Positions 16,713 through 16,753 of a DNA stretch of 16,753 nucleotides are shown here, piece by piece; the first letter of the stretch is position 1; each line of letters begins with the position of its first letter. Both the position numbers and the translations under genes were made by a program. The notes beneath the pieces are model-generated. The model had not been told where the DNA came from. It did no database searches and saw only the letters and a program-made list of their open reading frames with translations. This DNA comes from Ectocarpus siliculosus (Eukaryota; Sar; Phaeophyceae; Ectocarpales; Ectocarpaceae), in assembly GCA_000310025.1 (NCBI GenBank), contig FN649733.1:2763081-2779833 (forward strand). Direction: 5' to 3'.

Positions 16713-16753
16713 AAAATGGGAAAACCCCCCCGGCCCCCGGGGAAACCTTTTTT
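16360..16753 (-). other. SNU114 intron and low-quality contig end
   Basis: Directly upstream of the 16359 exon start (minus strand) is a typical acceptor (TGCATGCAG) with a C/T-rich tract. The next upstream exon was not found before the right edge. From 16681 there are 30 C in a row, then stretches of A, G and C homopolymers to the end. This looks like sequencing or assembly noise rather than genome sequence. Confidence 0.7.

Overview
The window is eukaryotic nuclear DNA. It is intron-rich and full of simple-sequence tracts: (CT)n, (GT)n, (CTG)n and runs of 16 to 30 C. Conserved proteins are split over short exons (72 to 366 bases) by introns of about 250 to 1430 bases, mostly with GTGAG-type donors and CAG acceptors. 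This style, together with plant-like and animal-like features mixed in the same proteins, fits a multicellular stramenopile such as a brown alga. That assignment is inference; the sequence alone cannot prove it.

Layout. (1) 517-2996, minus strand: four exons of a nucleoredoxin/tryparedoxin-like thioredoxin-fold protein with an N-terminal signal-like segment. The final part may lie off the left edge. The usual WCxxC active site is absent. (2) 2997-5450: a 2.45 kb divergent intergenic region holding a 216-bp MITE-like element with long terminal inverted repeats and a TA duplication, two smaller hairpins, and a ~400-bp fold-back inverted repeat that ends at the start codon of the next gene. (3) 5451-11821, plus strand: a complete nine-exon gene for signal peptide peptidase (SPP), the ER intramembrane aspartyl protease, with YD, GLGD and PAL motifs and a C-terminal KKxx ER-retrieval signal. 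(4) 11822-13757: a convergent intergenic region in which I see no gene. (5) 13758-16359, minus strand: the last five exons of SNU114/EFTUD2, the EF-2-like GTPase of the U5 snRNP. One intron has a GC donor and another carries a decayed duplicate of the neighbouring exon end. (6) 16360-16753: intron, then a run of 30 C and low-complexity sequence that looks like a poor-quality contig end.

The three genes do not form a functional cluster: one is a redox-fold protein, one an ER membrane protease and one a splicing factor. I found no defence system, CRISPR array, phage or operon. The points worth a second look are the Cys-less nucleoredoxin-like protein, the fold-back repeat and upstream ORF at the SPP start, the MITE, an AG-free polypyrimidine intron of more than 500 bases, an intron-retention frame coding an Ala/Val tail, the GC-AG intron and the pseudo-exon. 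Exon coordinates were derived by hand from splice motifs and reading-frame continuity with the known families.
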